Below, one piece after another: positions 1 to 13,400 of a stretch of 64,000 nucleotides of DNA. The DNA comes from Haemaphysalis longicornis (taxonomy: Eukaryota; Arthropoda; Arachnida; Ixodida; Ixodidae), in the NCBI GenBank assembly GCA_013339765.2, contig CM023449.1, positions 36,038,353 through 36,102,352 of the forward strand. Direction: 5' to 3'. Numbering within the stretch: position 1 is the stretch's first letter; every line of letters begins with the position of its first letter. The notes under the pieces were generated by a model. That model had not been told where the DNA came from, ran no database searches, and saw only the letters and a program-made list of their open reading frames with translations. The translations under genes were made by a program, and so were the position numbers.

Positions 1-3000
1 GCTACCACGCCGTCTGCCGCAAGCACCTGCCCGACAACTTCCTTCCGGGATTCCAGGAAGAGACTTCCGCCTTCGAGGCCAGGCCTTTCGTCGGATGCCC
101 CGAGGGTTTCAGCCCGGTGCGTACACTCAGCGCTCTCCCACAACTAAGTCCCGAACGCCCTTAAGGCGCCAGCCAGCGGTTTTGTACCGTAGTACTTAAT
201 CGCGAGGATGGCTACTATTTATATTTATATCAACGGGAAACTTGGACTTTTTCGGAGTTAGAAAGAAATGGAGAGGATCCCGAAAACTAGAGCGTATTTC
301 GCAGTTTCCTCCGTTAGCTTTTCTTTCATTGCCGTATTCTTTAACATTTTGTTAAAAAAAGAGATAGTTGTCTAGGTTTGTTGAATGCCGGCTTTTTTGT
401 TTTAATCAAACCATAAGCTCCACGAAGGATGGGAATTGATGCATTCCTTTGAGTGACTCAAATATAGCAACTGTAAGAGCATGAAACTGAACAGAAATCA
501 CCAGTACGCAGTTAAACAAAAGCCGTGAAGGATTGAAGACGATGCCAGAATGCAACGATACTTTAATTGAGAACGCCGCCAATGCCGCTCTTCCTCCTCC
601 TCTTCCTCCCAGACCGACTCCCCGGTGACCGCCCATGAGGTCTCCTACTACAACGTCAGCGAGAGTGTGCTCGAGGGCGCCCTCTCCGACAGTCTTACCG
701 TCCTCCCTCTGCTCACCGGAGAAGTGGTCGTGCGCACGCGCCTGCAGCTCCAGCTGGCCACCCTCTACGGTCCCCCCACGACCCCCGTCGAGACCCTCGG
801 CGAGCCCCACACGTCGCTGGAACAGCACCTGCCCGAGGCCAAGGAGATCCTTGACCTTCCCGTCTACAGCCTGCTGGTCTCTGGCCCCGAGGAGGTCAAG
901 GCCGAGGTCTTCACCCAGGTCCTCGAGCAGGTGACCGACGAACTCGTCAGCCTTGAGCTCGAAGTGGAGACCAAGAAGACCCCCGCTCTCCTCCTCAAGC
1001 TCGTCCACATGGTATCCCTCTTCAACACTGAGCAGCTGAAGCAGGTTATGCCCCAGGCCCTGCACCAGAAGGCCACCGAGCTGGAGCCCAAGGACCAGGT
1101 CCTCAGGTACGGGACCCTGCGGTTGTTGGGTACGGGGTCGTACGAAACCTTGAAACTGACATTGTTTCAGTAAGCAGGAGGGTGGGTAAATCTTGGTCTC
1201 GTAAACCGGGAGCGAAAATAGGGTAACAGGATGAAGTAGGGTGGCAGGGTGGGGTGGAGTGCATTCGGCAGGCATTCTCAGATTATGAAGGGCAGCCTAC
1301 CATTGTCCCTGAAGAACAAAGTGCATGACAGCTGCACCTTACCGGTATTCAACTACGGAGCAGAAACGTGGAGGCTCGCTAAGAGGGTTCAACTTAAATT
1401 GAGAACGACTCAGCGAGCAATGGAACGGAAGATGATAGGTGTAACATTAAGGGGCAAGAAGAGAGCGGAGTGGGTCAGGGAACAAACGCGTGTTAAGGAC
1501 ATATTAGTAGAGATTAAGAAGAAGAAATGGACGTGGGCAGGGCATGTAATGCGAAGGCAAGATAACCGTTGGTCATTAAGGTAACAGAGCGGATCCCTAG
1601 AGAAGGCAAGCGTGGCAAGGGGAGGCAGAAAGTTAGATTGGGAGATGATATCAAGAAGTTTGCGGTGATAAATTGTTCGCAGTTAGCACTGGACCGGGAT
1701 ATCTGGAGATTAATGGGAAAGGCCGTTGCCCTGTAGTGGGTGTAGATAGGCTGTGGGTGATGACGATGATGATATCTTTGGTAAGAAGGTGCTCGATAAG
1801 GTGATCATAGATGGGAGACATGAGCCAAGCGCAGAGGCGGCGATATTGATCCCCAACTGAGGTGGTCAGCCAACCCTTCCTTTCCGCGCCTCATGTGCAA
1901 AGCTAATTGGGTGAAGCTGAGCAACCGTCTCCACGGCTAATGTTTTCGGTTGCACCGCGCAGGGCCCTGTACGTCGACCTTCTCGGAAAGGCCGGAAGCA
2001 AGTCTGCCTTCGAAGTTGCCGCCTACCTGGTGAAGGAGAACGTGCTGACCCGCTTCGAGGTCACTCGCCTCTTCCGCGACCTGTCCGTCTACAAGGCCTA
2101 CGTCGACAAGGACACCCTTGACCTGCTGCTGGTGAGTTGCCTTCTGTCAGTGACAATACGGAAACATCATGCGCCTTAATAGCTGTCAGCGGCGTAGTAA
2201 CAGGCGGGCTATTTATCTAACTTCCCACCAGCCACGGCTTTTAGGTGAGGAGTACCTTAGGACCGCACAATGTCCGTCCGCGTGCACAGCATTTACAATC
2301 GCAAAAAATCACATAGGCACCGGCAGGATTCGAGCCTGTGTCTGGCAGACCAGACAAAGTTAGTGTCAGTCGTCTTACTTATTGGGCTACGACCGTGAGT
2401 TAGTACCCGAGAGTCAAATGGCTTACTCCCTCGCCTGTAACGGTGTGGAGTACCCTAGGACCTCCCAATGTCCGCCCGCGTCCATCCGTGCGCACACCGT
2501 CACCAAGCGAAAATCAAGCGGAATTCGATTGGAGCCGTGAGCTGCGGTTTCATTTGGGAAATAATCAAGGTGCAACTCACGGCTCAAATCGAATGACGGT
2601 CGGGGCGCAAATCGGGTGTCACTCGGGGCGCAACTTGGGTGTCATTTCGAGTCCCCATACTCCGCACCATCGCCTTCGTTCATGGAGTGGAGATTCTGAC
2701 ATTTTTTTTTTATTATCAGCACCAGCATTTTTTAAAATTTCCGTCCGTTTGGCACCGCGTTTTTTCGCAATGCGAGCTCTCTACTTCCGCTGTTACATCC
2801 CTGCCGCGGAACTGATTCTGGAGCCACGGGCAACGACTGAGCTTTTGTATGCGATCACACACTTCAAACGCGAAATTTCGCAATGGAGCCCTTTGAGACG
2901 AGACAAACGTGTTAGGACACGACCGGTGACACTAGAGGGAAAGTATAGCTTGAGCCGAGTTCTTGGCAATGCGTAACATGGTACGCATATCGCAATTTTT

Positions 3001-6000
3001 CAAGTTTTGGGGCTTAATGCGCCAAAGCCACACCTGGGGTATGAGGCGAGCCGTAGACGGAGGACTCGAGATTAAAGTTGACCACCTAGTCAAATTTAAT
3101 GTGTGCCGAAATCTCGACACACGGGTGTTTTTGGTTTGAGCCACCATCAGAAAAGCGGCCACCGCGAGTACGCATATTGTTGCTCGAAGCTTGTAGCGAA
3201 AGGAAACAGCATGCGTGAAGTTAGAATTGAGACCCGTGCCGCTAGTGTTGTGAAAGCAAAACCCATAGGCGTAGGCCTTTGACAGTGCCTCTCACTCCCA
3301 ACACAACAATAAATGTTGCGATGTTCCTATATATGTTCCAATGTTGCGCTGTTCAGATAGCGAAGACGCAGATGAATAGAAATGCAAGAAAAGGCGAGTG
3401 TTCATCCACGTTGCCTTGACAGAGAAAGAAGGACCTGCAGTTTTACGAAACAAAGCGAGAGAACGTTTTCTTACCAGACAGCAGACAGAAATCTCAGACG
3501 AAAATCGGGAAGTTCTTGCGGGCCCATGAATAAGGATGACACACACCTCGTCCCAATTACAGGACCTCTGCAAGGCTACCGAGGTGGCTTTGGAGCCTCT
3601 CCTCAAGGTTGCCGTCTGCGAGACCTTCGGCCACGCCGTGCACAAGGCCTGCTCCAGCAAGGTCTTCGTCCGCCCCGTGCCCCTGAAGTCCAACTGGCGC
3701 CGCATCCCCAAGATCAAGAGCCGCTACGAGGAAGACCCCGAGCTCAAGGTCAGGAAGGAAGACCTCGTCTATGAACCCGTCCAGAGGCTCGTCCTCCCCG
3801 AAGAGAAGAGGTGCACCTTTGCCGACCTCGACCAGTACGTCCAGGTACGTAGTGCGCCACGTCGTTCGCAACTTTCTGTTCCTCAAAAGAAAGGAAATGT
3901 AAAATAGGAAAGATGCAAAGCTTCATGTTTGCCGGGCAACCTTCTCGTCGCGCAGCGGAGGGCCCAACGTCACCGTAATATATCCATCGCGGTACCCCTC
4001 AGGGAAGCGAGCTCAGCCCGACATTATTAGGTCTCGAATCGGTGTCAACGTGAGCGGACTAATACGTGCAGCGTCAGTGAGCCATGGGGACAAGCCGCAG
4101 TCGTTGTGAAAATTGCATAGTTTCAAAACGCAATAAGTATCAAGCGGTACTCACGCAAATACTTTTGCCTCGTTTGTTTCAGGAAATAGTCGTTCTTGTA
4201 GGCCTCTCTTAGGAACGATATTCACAAGCCAATCCACAATTAATCACTTGCCTACTTTATTGTGTATTCAGAACGAATACGGGGCTAAAATCTACAAAAG
4301 TTATACTGATCATAAAGATATTGCATCGATACTTAGAAGCTGTAAGGAATTTTCGGAACGACTGGGCCCAATTTACTGGTTCCCAGAGATTGAGCTTTTT
4401 ACTAGAATGGATATGGCTATAAATAGAATTCGTAATGAACGGTTGTTACAATGTATTTATTCGTCTTCCATCACTCCGTTATTTTTTTCCCCTTAGGCTC
4501 TCGAGGAAGCCCTGAAGACCACCAAGGACTTCAAGCTTCTCGTCGCCTACGTGAACGCCCTGGGCAAGATGGCCAAGCCCGAGGTTCTCCCCGTCCTCGT
4601 GAGCTACCTGAACGGCACCGCCGAGAACCTGTACGACTTTGTCGACGAGGAGGAGGAACCCACCGAGGCCGTGTACTTCGTCAAGAAGGCCGTCCTTCTC
4701 GCCCTCCACCACGTCGTCGAGTACTTCCCCAAGGAGGTCAGTCACACTATTCATAAAAAGGTCGTAAAAAGGTAGTAACGGCTGTATTTACTAACTCCTT
4801 ACGAACCCTACTACCCCGCGATTTTGTACGTAGGCTCTACCACTAACAACTGCATGGTTAGGAAATTAACTGAGTGTAGGAAGTAGTATGCACTAGATTA
4901 AGGTCGTTCTTATGACTAGGTTATGCACGGCCAGTTAGTAAACGCATGTAGCTCGGAAGAGTGCTATCACTAGGACTTTACTAGTGGAGGTAGTGGTGCT
5001 TACTGCCTGCTTCAGTTAGTAACCCTGACTAGTGCTAAATATACTACCTCCAGTTACTAAGTACCTAGGGTATACTGGGACAAGTAACCTGTTAGAATTC
5101 CATTAGTGAATGCCCCGACCTTTTTTTAAATAGTGCGCGTCCCGTGATTTCCCGAAGCTTCTTGGGAACCTCCCTACACGGCAGGCTGAGCGACATTGCT
5201 TGCTTGCTTTATAACTATTCTCGTGGATGCAAAGAATTTAACAAGGTACGTTTTTGGGCTAGTTTGTCTTTATCCTTGTGCATCCTTTTCTATCCTTCGT
5301 CCTTTTTTTGCGCTGTACATCCGCTTAATCAAAAAATGTGTTGCCCACTGCGAGTTTTTCAACCTGCGCGGTCAGCTTTGATGACAGAAATAAGATTTAG
5401 CGCAACGAAAGACACGGGCGGTGAAAACGACGGGACGGGCGCTAACTCGCAACTGGATTTTTATTGAAAAGACGGCATGCATATATACTATCGGCGTAAT
5501 CCCGCATGTGTGCTAAAAATCTAACCGGCATCCGCTGAGGGCACACATCAGCAAACATCAAGAAAGTCATCAAGGAATGCACACTCTTTTGCGTAGATTA
5601 GGAGCGATGGCACGCTCACGCAGTTATCTCCTTTTCGCTTGATATAGAAGGCTTCCGCTACTTCACGTGCCGTGATGTCCCTACTTCGTTTCAAAACTTT
5701 GGTTTTGTTGAATTCGGGTACACCGTGATAGTCTTTGCAGTGGGACGGCAAGTGTGATCCCGTGCCATTTTTCACGGAGAGGGCGTGCTCTCGTAGTCGC
5801 TCATTCACACGTCGGCCAGTTTGGCCGATGTATACTTTGCCACAATCCCACGGTATCTGATACACAACACCTTCAATGCAGTTTACAAAAGGTTTAGCAT
5901 GCTTCTTATCGCATGTTTTGGGACGTTTCCTTGTAGGGTCGGTTCGCGCGCATAGTGTGCCAAGCTCAAGCGGTACTGAAAAGACAAACGGGACCTTATA

Positions 6001-9000
6001 CCTCGTGGCGACCTTCTTTACACTATGTGCGACTCGGTGTGCGTAAGGTGTAACTTCAGGGCATGTTTTTTTTGTGCAAAGGCTCTGCGTGAGCCATTTT
6101 CAGGACAGTTTTTGTTCTGCGAAGCAAAGCCTCAGCCACGCCAGTGAGCATTGAGCGCGGGCAGCCTGCGGCTTCTAATTTGGTCGTCTGATGGCCAAAG
6201 TTTTGATGAGTCCACGCGGACCCGAGGCTTGTCGGAGCAATGGGTGAGCTATACGATGCAAGTGAGGGGAAGTGGGACAGTATACTGCCTATCCCATTTT
6301 GTCGCCTTCACTAATTCCCCCTGGCAGCCTAGGCCCTGTATTACTAAGCAGCAAAAACTTGCAGAACTTCGAACACTTGGCATTCACTGTTTGAACGAGC
6401 TTTTCTGGCCGCGTATATTTTATTTCGATATGTAATCAAAGTGATGTCAACATTACAGGCTGGAACCACTCTGTAGTGTTTTCTATTTTACTGGGATAGG
6501 GGCAAACCAGCTTCCTAACTGGGGCAACAATGGACATCTGCATTTCACCCGTCTGTTGTTACATGTACATCCTTCCGGCGCAAACAAATGTCCGTACACA
6601 GGGAAGCGTGTTTGTAAACGTCCTTTTTTGCGAGTCCGTAAACTTTTCGCGCCGTTATGTGCTGTACAGTCATCAAAAGTGTTAACAGCAACAATAAACA
6701 AGGTGCCAGCGTATGCCCAGAGCGACACCTTGCCGTACCGCCCTAGGTAATCAGCGAGGTTGTGCACATGCGCATGCGCGAAATCTGCCGAGTGCAGAAA
6801 GACCGGCTATGACCTGCCGAAGATGCGCCGGTAACTTTTGTAACCGGCCGCTCCGTGCGTAAGCTGGCACCCACTTCTTAGTTATTGTTAACACTGTCGA
6901 CGACTGTACATCGATAGCCCCGACATTCCCACGAAGTTGTCAGGTACGGTGACACTCCTGATTGCGTACGAACGCTGTTCTAATGTTTGCACGTCCCACT
7001 GCAGGTCAGCCCCCTTGTCCGCGCCGTCCTGCTGAACGAGAGCGAGCCCATTGATGTGAGGACCCTCGCCTTCGACGCCTGGGTGAAGTCCGTGCCGACC
7101 AAGTGGGAACTCCAGCACGTGTCCATCGCCGTCAAGCTCAGCCGCAGCCTCGAGCTCAAGAGCTACGTCTACACCGCCTTCACCCACCTCCTCAAGGACA
7201 AGCACCCCGCCAGCAGCCTCCTGTGAGTGTCCCGAGCAAGGACACAAGAAACTCCTTTATTTTTATTTTTTTTTCAATACTGTGAGCCCTTCCGGGCTGT
7301 TACAGGGTTACAACTCCTACTGACTATGCCAAGTAATGGAGGGACAGAACACACTATCGCATAAATAGAACACCGTTAAGAAAAGGCACGAAAATGAACA
7401 AGTTTAAGAAACACGGGCGCAAACAACTGTTGATTTTTTTTCAAAAGAAATAATATTTATAGGTGAAGAAATACGCCTGGTTATCATCAGAGCACATGGT
7501 TCGTGCGATACGCGGGCAGGAGGAGGAGGAGAAAAAAACTTTATTTATCCCATCCGTTGAGTGCAGTCACTCCGGACCAGTGAAGGCTGTCCTCAGTACA
7601 GGTCTCCCTGGCTGGCCTTCCGTGCCCTATTAACAAACCAAATAAATCATATTCCGGTGTTCCTATAACCCGCGAAAACCCACGCGGACGTATTTTGACG
7701 TCAGAAGAGTCGACACTTGAGCTGGTTGGTACATATCTATGTAGTGTTTTGACGGCTTCGGTATTTAGGGACCGCGAACACCGTGTTGGAAATAAACCGA
7801 AGACTTGAGGGAAAAAGACATCCTTCCTATTCGCGTACCATAGAGCATTATGTCAAGCTTATGATTATCAATTGTGTTTACCATACCATTTTGTTTTGAA
7901 ATAATTATTGATTCATCTACGGATAGTGAAAAGCAGTTTAAAGCTTCCTGACTTGTTATAGCCGTATGTTGCGTTATAGCCTCACGTTCGGACAGCGAGA
8001 AAGCCACTAAGGTATGCCGAGTTGACCGCACTTAGCCCGAGTACCGCCGTCTGTATTCGCAGGGTCTCCCGTCTCCGTGGCATCTTCGTCCACGTCGAGG
8101 CCCTGAACGTTGGTCCCCGCTACTCCACTTTCCTCCAGAAGACTTACTACGATGGTAAGAGCTTCCACTAAGGCTAGACAGCAACAAACAGTAAAAGCAT
8201 TCTGTGAGGTACAAGTGGTACTAAGCAGTGTGATGACACAAAGCTCTGGCAGCGATGCGCAGAGTTTGGCACACTGTGAATTCAGTCCTGAAGTCAATAA
8301 CGTGTTCCTTTCCTGGCACTCTAGACTACGCGATAAGGTGGTTTTGTCGTGAAAAATTACTTTCCTCCTCGCTCGTTCACCTCAACACCTTTCTGTGTCA
8401 ATGTTGAATTTTTGAATTTTCAAAATTTCATTGTCACCATCGCCATTTTCCTGGCGACGCCCGGTGCAGGACGGAGATAGCAAAAATTTGTTATTTCAAC
8501 TGTTTTAACTTTTTTACTATAAACTTTATCGGAGTTGCTAATTTGGCATCGTTTAATATACCCTAGGATAGCTTTTATTTCGTTAAAAATGGCGCTGATT
8601 TCCAAGTTAGATAAAGTGAATATATATATTGTGTTACAACGAGCCAACCAGCAACCCTAGTCAACTGAGTATTCGCCATTTGTTTTACATGTAACACTGT
8701 GTTTTCCTCCATTCGTGCAGCCCACAAGCACCTCGGTCTTGAGTTCCTCCTCAAGCACATCGCCAACAACGTCTCTTTCTTCCCCACCTTCGCCCATGCT
8801 GCCTTCAAGTACAACCTCGGCCCCCTCGTCCAGACCGTCCTTGAGGTTAGTACAACTAACTGTCCTTGAGGTTGGTCCTTGAGGTTGGTACACCATCCTT
8901 GAGGTTGGTACGCCTAACCAACAGGAAACTCGCAGCCACAAGCGCAATGCGCCGAATATTACCCAAATAAGGAGGAATGCAGTAATGAATGGGTTGCCTC

Positions 9001-10385
9001 TGGACATTCCGGTGAGACCAAAAAGTGAAGGTGTCTGAGTTTGAGAACTTGCAATAGAGGAAGCGACGAAGGAATACCCACAGAGGTGTTTTGCCAGTTT
9101 TAAGTTCTCCAGTAGGTTGAACCTAATCGTCCTGGCCTCCACTTGAGCGAGATCATTTAAATACACACATTACAGCGAATGACAAGAGCTGTTCTATAGC
9201 TTCAGTTACAGGTTGGGTCAGTGTTCGACGCTAGCCGAAAGTCGAGGTTGCGTGAATAACGACATATAAGTAACCACGTTGTTCAAACTGTTACCAAGCT
9301 TTCCTTTTGTACGGCATCAGCCACATCACGCTTTTATCTTGTTACTCTGCAGCGTGGCTTTATTAGAGGAGTTAAATTGCATGTAGAGAACATAGTGTAG
9401 CTGCAGTTACTTATCGAAATCAAGAATTCCGCACGTTTTAGTATCCAAAAACCCCACAGAGGAACTAGTGCAGCATCAAAGTTCCTTCCTAAACTAAAAA
9501 AAATGTAGTTGACTCCCTTGTCCAATAGGTAAAACACGAAAGTTAAATGTGCCGCGAAATCTGCAGCAGAGCATGATTTGCGGGTCGGCGGCTGTGTTGT
9601 GGGTGTGCTTAGCGAGCGACGTCCTCCTGGTGGGTCGCTTCGGCAAAGGTGTACGTCATTTCAGTGACGGATATGACGTCAGTGAGATCTTAGTGCATCC
9701 CGGCATAAATCACTTTCGTGTTAAAATACAAAACCCGAAGATGAACAACCCTAAGTATAACGTACTCTTCGGTTCTAAAGGTTACTTGCCCACAAGAATA
9801 CCCTGTGTGCAGGGGTGCACCCTTCACAGGCCGCTTGCTTCGATATACTGGCGTCACTTCCGTGATGGATATGACGTTACTCAAATTTTTGTGTATCATG
9901 GAATAAAACACTTTCGTGTTAAAAAAGGCACGTGAATTCAGTTTTTATGCGTAACATTTCAGTTTACTGTGCAAAAGAAAAAATGTGGTGCATTTGGCTA
10001 TTTCTGCCAAGTTCAGGGAGCCCGAGCCCCATGAAACACTGTTATGCGACACGTCTGTTTGGGGTTGAAAGGCTAACAGCGAACGCATCGCGTCTCTCGT
10101 CTTTGTCTCCTCGCTATACCAGACCAAGGTCCTTCTGAAGGGAAGCGAGAAGCTGCTCGACGAAGTGTTCTCCCGCAACGGCGGCCTCCTGCAGAAGGTC
10201 ACCCAGGCCCTCGCCGGACAGGCGACCCCGTACGAGAAGTACGAGAGGAACTACCACGAAACCCCCACCTACACTGTCGTCAAGGAGGTACACTATCGAT
10301 CTTCATAGATTCCGATACCGCGGTTGTGAATGCGCATCGAAGTTGCCTAAGAGCGAAGTTGCCTAAAACAACATAGTCATCACAG

Positions 10386-10428
<43 letters not shown>

Positions 10429-13400
10429 TACTAGCCTATCTACGCCCATGGGCAAAGGTCTCTCCCATTAATCTCCAATTACCCCGGTCTAGTGCTAACA
10501 GCGACCAATTTATACCCGCAAACTTCTTGATATCATCTGCCCATCTAACTTTCTGTCGCCCTCTGTCCCGCTTGCCTTCTCTAGGGATCCACTCTGTTAC
10601 TCTTAATGACCAACGGTTATCTTGCCTTCGCATTGCATGCCCTGCCCACGTCCATTTCTTCTGCTTAATTTCTACTAATATGTCCTTAGCCTAAAATATC
10701 AAAAGACGTTAAACTGCTTGCGTACAAAACATATATTCGACTTAGACTGGAGTATGCCTCCGTGGTTTGGAGCCCCCGCCAGAAACACTTGGTCACCTAA
10801 TTAGAACGAATTCAGAGGCTTGCACAACGATTTATATGCTCCAGATATAGGAGGCTGGATTCAGTTACTGATATGCTCAATTCGTGCAATTTGGAATCAC
10901 TGGAAATTAGAAGACTAAAACAAAAACTTAAAACATCATTTCGTATGATCCAAGGGCTATTAAAGATACCTAAAGACGAGCACATATGCCTTCCAGGAAA
11001 ACGCAGCGCGAGATTGAATCATGAAGCTACCATTAAACCTTTTAAGGCTCGCACTGACATTTTTCGCTAGTCATTTTTTTCAGATTCTATAGAACAATGG
11101 AATCGTTTACCGCACCATATTGTTAATAGCACAGATGTGCAAACTTTTGGCAGCGAAATTGATGCTTATTTCAGTCATGGTTTTGAACTACTGCCAATTC
11201 TGTTCCTGTGTGCATTGCTTTGTCATTGCCTTTTCTTGCTTTTCTATTTCCTGTTCGTACTCGCTATTGTACTGCATCCCTGTTATGACCCTCAAGCGTA
11301 GGTTGACAGTATCAATAAATAAAAAAAAATAAATCAGAGCAAGTTTTGCCGGCAGGCACCGTGAATACAAAGCTCTTGCAATGACGCATTTGAAGGACAT
11401 CACATCACAAAGCTGCTGGAATCTTCCGAAGAGTACCGATATAAGAGGCAGTGATTCCAAATTCAGTTTCATTTCAATTCTTTTTCTACGCCGGTTTTAC
11501 GAATTTCCCGAAATAACGAACAAATTCGAATTCCTCCAGAATTTACCCGCCATCGCGATAGTAGCACAACTTTGTGAAAACTATAAATCGCGCTTCAACT
11601 TGTGAGGGTACAGAACGAAGATTAGACAGCCTCTCGGGAACAATTAAGCTGATGGAGACGAGGCCGATTCTGGGGCTAGAGAGCTTCTCGATCGGACCAT
11701 CTAAAACCGCATGGTGAACAAGTCTTAAAAGAAGTCGAACTGAGGGTTCGCTGTACGGGATACCTTCTGAGAGTCCCTAATAATCGACACCCACTGTGAC
11801 TTCCCCTTCATTTATTGTTGAACACTCTTTTGCTCCACCAGATCTCTCGTTCTTCACCTTAGCGTCTCTTATGATTGGGAGTTTGATTGAGAGTTGTTGG
11901 AAAGGGTAGGGCGCAAACTTTGTGTATATTGTTGAGAGACCCGGTTACCAGCGTGGCCTCGCTTGCCCCGTTTCAGCTGGGCATTGTGACCCGCAAGGTT
12001 GAGTCGCCCAAGGCCGTGCTCTTCGCCAAGTTCTTGGATGGAGAATCCGTGCTGCCCCTCGACAGGGAGGTCCTGGAAGACCTCAAGAAGGAAGGTGAGC
12101 GGGAGGGCTTGCGGTCCGTTTTTCGCGTCTTCGACTCGTCAACAAGACCACTCTTTGAAAGCCGTTTGCTAAGGACTCTGAAAAACCATGAAGAGAGGAA
12201 AATTTGGGCCGTACGAGATTCCGTCATGCCCTCCCTAGTTTGTCTTATTTGCCATTGCCCAAAATCCCCTGGCCGAAATCCACGCCCTCCCTAGCTTGTT
12301 TTATCTGCAATTGCCCGAAATCCACTGCCCTAAATACAGGCCCTCCCTAGCTTGTCTTATTTGCCATTGCCTGCAATCCACTGCCCGAATTCCACGCCTA
12401 TTCTAGCTTGTCTTATTTGCCATTGCCCGAAATCCACTGCCCGAAAGCCACTGCCCGAAATCCACACCCTCTCTAGGTTGCCTTATTTGCCATTGCCCGA
12501 AATTCACTGCCCGAAATCCACTGTCCAAAATCCACGCCCTGCTTGGCTTGTTTTATTTGTCATTGCCTGAAATCCACTGCCCAAAATCCATGCCCTCCCT
12601 AGCTTGTCTTATTTGCCATTGCCCGAAATCAACTGTCCGAAATCCACGCCCTTTCTAGCTTGTCTTATTTGGCACTGCTCGAAATCCACTTTACCAATTG
12701 AACTTAAAGAACACACCCGCGACAAAAAATATTCAAAAGGAATCGGCGCCGGAATGGGTGACGCAAGAAAGTATGCAACTGGTCAAGCCGCCAAGCATCA
12801 CCTTTTCTCCCTCCCGGCCACCCACTACTTCCGCTTTCTGGCAAGACCCGGTGAGGAGCAAATTGAGGGGTTTAAAGTCACCAATTCGGGTATCAGTACA
12901 TTCGGTATTTCTCCCCTCTGAAAGAAGGCAGGAACATAGAGGAGGCGGGACGGCACCGGTATGCCTATGTGGTCTGGAAGTTACGAAGAAAAAGCACGCT
13001 ACCTCTCTCTCCCGGCCGGTGACGTTGAAAACATTCCTCTCCGGTGGTGTAGTACCACTTACGCCGCGGAGTCTGCCTGCAGTTCTAGCGTATGTTATAG
13101 AGATATTTGGTTCGACATTCCATATCGGGGGCTCATAGAGATCGCTCAGCGTTCGCGTTCTTATTTTTAAGTGCAGAGCACTTGAGGGGCTCGCCTTGTC
13201 GTCGTAGCTCGTGCGCTGGACCCAAGTAGAGCCACACGGCGTTCCGTCGTAGAGGCTGGCGTCGTGGCGTAATCCAGAGGCTTCGAAAGCCAAGCAGTTT
13301 ATATAGTCGTAAGCGTTCGAAACTAGTGAGCCGCTGGCGCTTGTCATACATTTCCCCGGTGTTTAGCGCAACAAAAAACTGCAGGTACATTTAAGGCAAA

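Larger units (their letters stand above)
1..12094 (+). other. Exons for the lipovitellin N-sheet end and alpha-helical superhelix (LPD_N region)
   Basis: These ten exons encode about residues 1-672 of the in-window protein. The first 38 residues contain two Cys (in AVCRKH and VGCPEG) typical of the N-sheet. From about residue 90 to 630 the protein is a run of amphipathic helices rich in Leu, Val, Lys and Glu, for example the segment around KTPALLLKLVHMV, as expected for the lipid-cavity superhelix of vitellogenins. An acidic loop (DEEEEPTE) occurs in the fifth exon. In the family this region lines the lipid cavity and carries the receptor-binding N-sheet. The domain limits are estimated by eye. 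Confidence 0.75.

Noticed and set aside
406..1275. 289-codon minus-strand frame
   Set aside because: It lies mostly antisense to vitellogenin exon 613-1106, whose G/C-rich third positions remove stops on the other strand.
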